A stretch of 5,343 bases of DNA, taken from Elusimicrobia bacterium RIFCSPLOWO2_01_FULL_59_12. GTDB taxonomy: Bacteria > Elusimicrobiota > Elusimicrobia > 2-01-FULL-59-12. Every line of letters begins with the position of its first letter. Position 1 is the first letter of the stretch. This document shows positions 5,338 through 5,343 of the stretch, in pieces. Below the pieces are notes generated by a model that had not been told where the DNA came from, ran no database searches, and worked only from the letters and a program-made list of their open reading frames with translations. Both the position numbers and the translations under genes were made by a program. Where the stretch lies: NCBI GenBank assembly GCA_001800075.1, contig MGUR01000040.1, positions 239 through 5,581 of the forward strand, in the 5' to 3' direction.

Positions 5338-5343
5338 TCCGTA

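Noticed and set aside
5092..5343. Tandem cyclic-di-GMP-I (GEMM) riboswitch in the leader.
   Set aside because: The layout is loosely similar (hairpin, GGACGC-like string), but the characteristic CACGCA/GACGCAAAG core and tetraloop receptor are absent and one loop is not GNRA.

Overview
The window looks like chromosomal DNA from a moderately GC-rich Gram-negative (diderm) bacterium. It encodes two exported proteins: a PorV/UPF0164-type outer-membrane barrel and a fibronectin type III protein with a FlgD/T9SS-like C-terminal domain. This pairing, beside patatin, receiver and HD-type genes, resembles Elusimicrobiota, Omnitrophota and neighbouring uncultivated lineages. That placement is inference from gene style; there is no rRNA or other marker here.

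Layout. Positions 3-670, plus strand: the 3' end of a patatin-like phospholipase gene, coupled by a one-base stop/start overlap to a single-domain response regulator. Positions 671-5326, minus strand: the response-regulator stop codon directly abuts the stop codon of a convergent gene for a two-TM protein with a degenerate HD domain. Upstream of that (reading leftward) is a signal-peptide/FN3/C-terminal-domain protein gene, coupled by an ATGA overlap to a PorV-like barrel gene with a long Pro/Ala/Lys-rich tail. A TTGACA-type promoter candidate in the 36-base gap may serve the HD gene separately.

The least ordinary part is the 5' leader of the exported-protein operon (5092-5343, minus strand). 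It holds two tandem units exactly 144 bases apart. Each has a GGAGG ribosome-binding site six bases before a GTG start, and each opens a 40-41-residue reading frame with the shared pattern Y-[IV]-T-G-P-P-G-x6-N-S-Q-G-x-P-G in ungapped register. All nucleotide differences in the 12 shared codons are at third positions, which favours coding. The same stretch also folds into a hairpin at the same place in both copies, with one compensatory pair change, so a structured regulatory RNA is a competing or additional reading. The second small frame ends inside the start region of the FN3 gene, suggesting translational coupling. I recognise neither peptide.

A second oddity is an AT-rich inverted array of seven-base repeats (TTnnCnA type) inside the PorV-like gene. 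It encodes almost the whole hydrophobic core of the signal peptide.

The FN3 protein and barrel are probably made together and act at the cell surface or outer membrane. The receiver and HD proteins look like separate signalling components.
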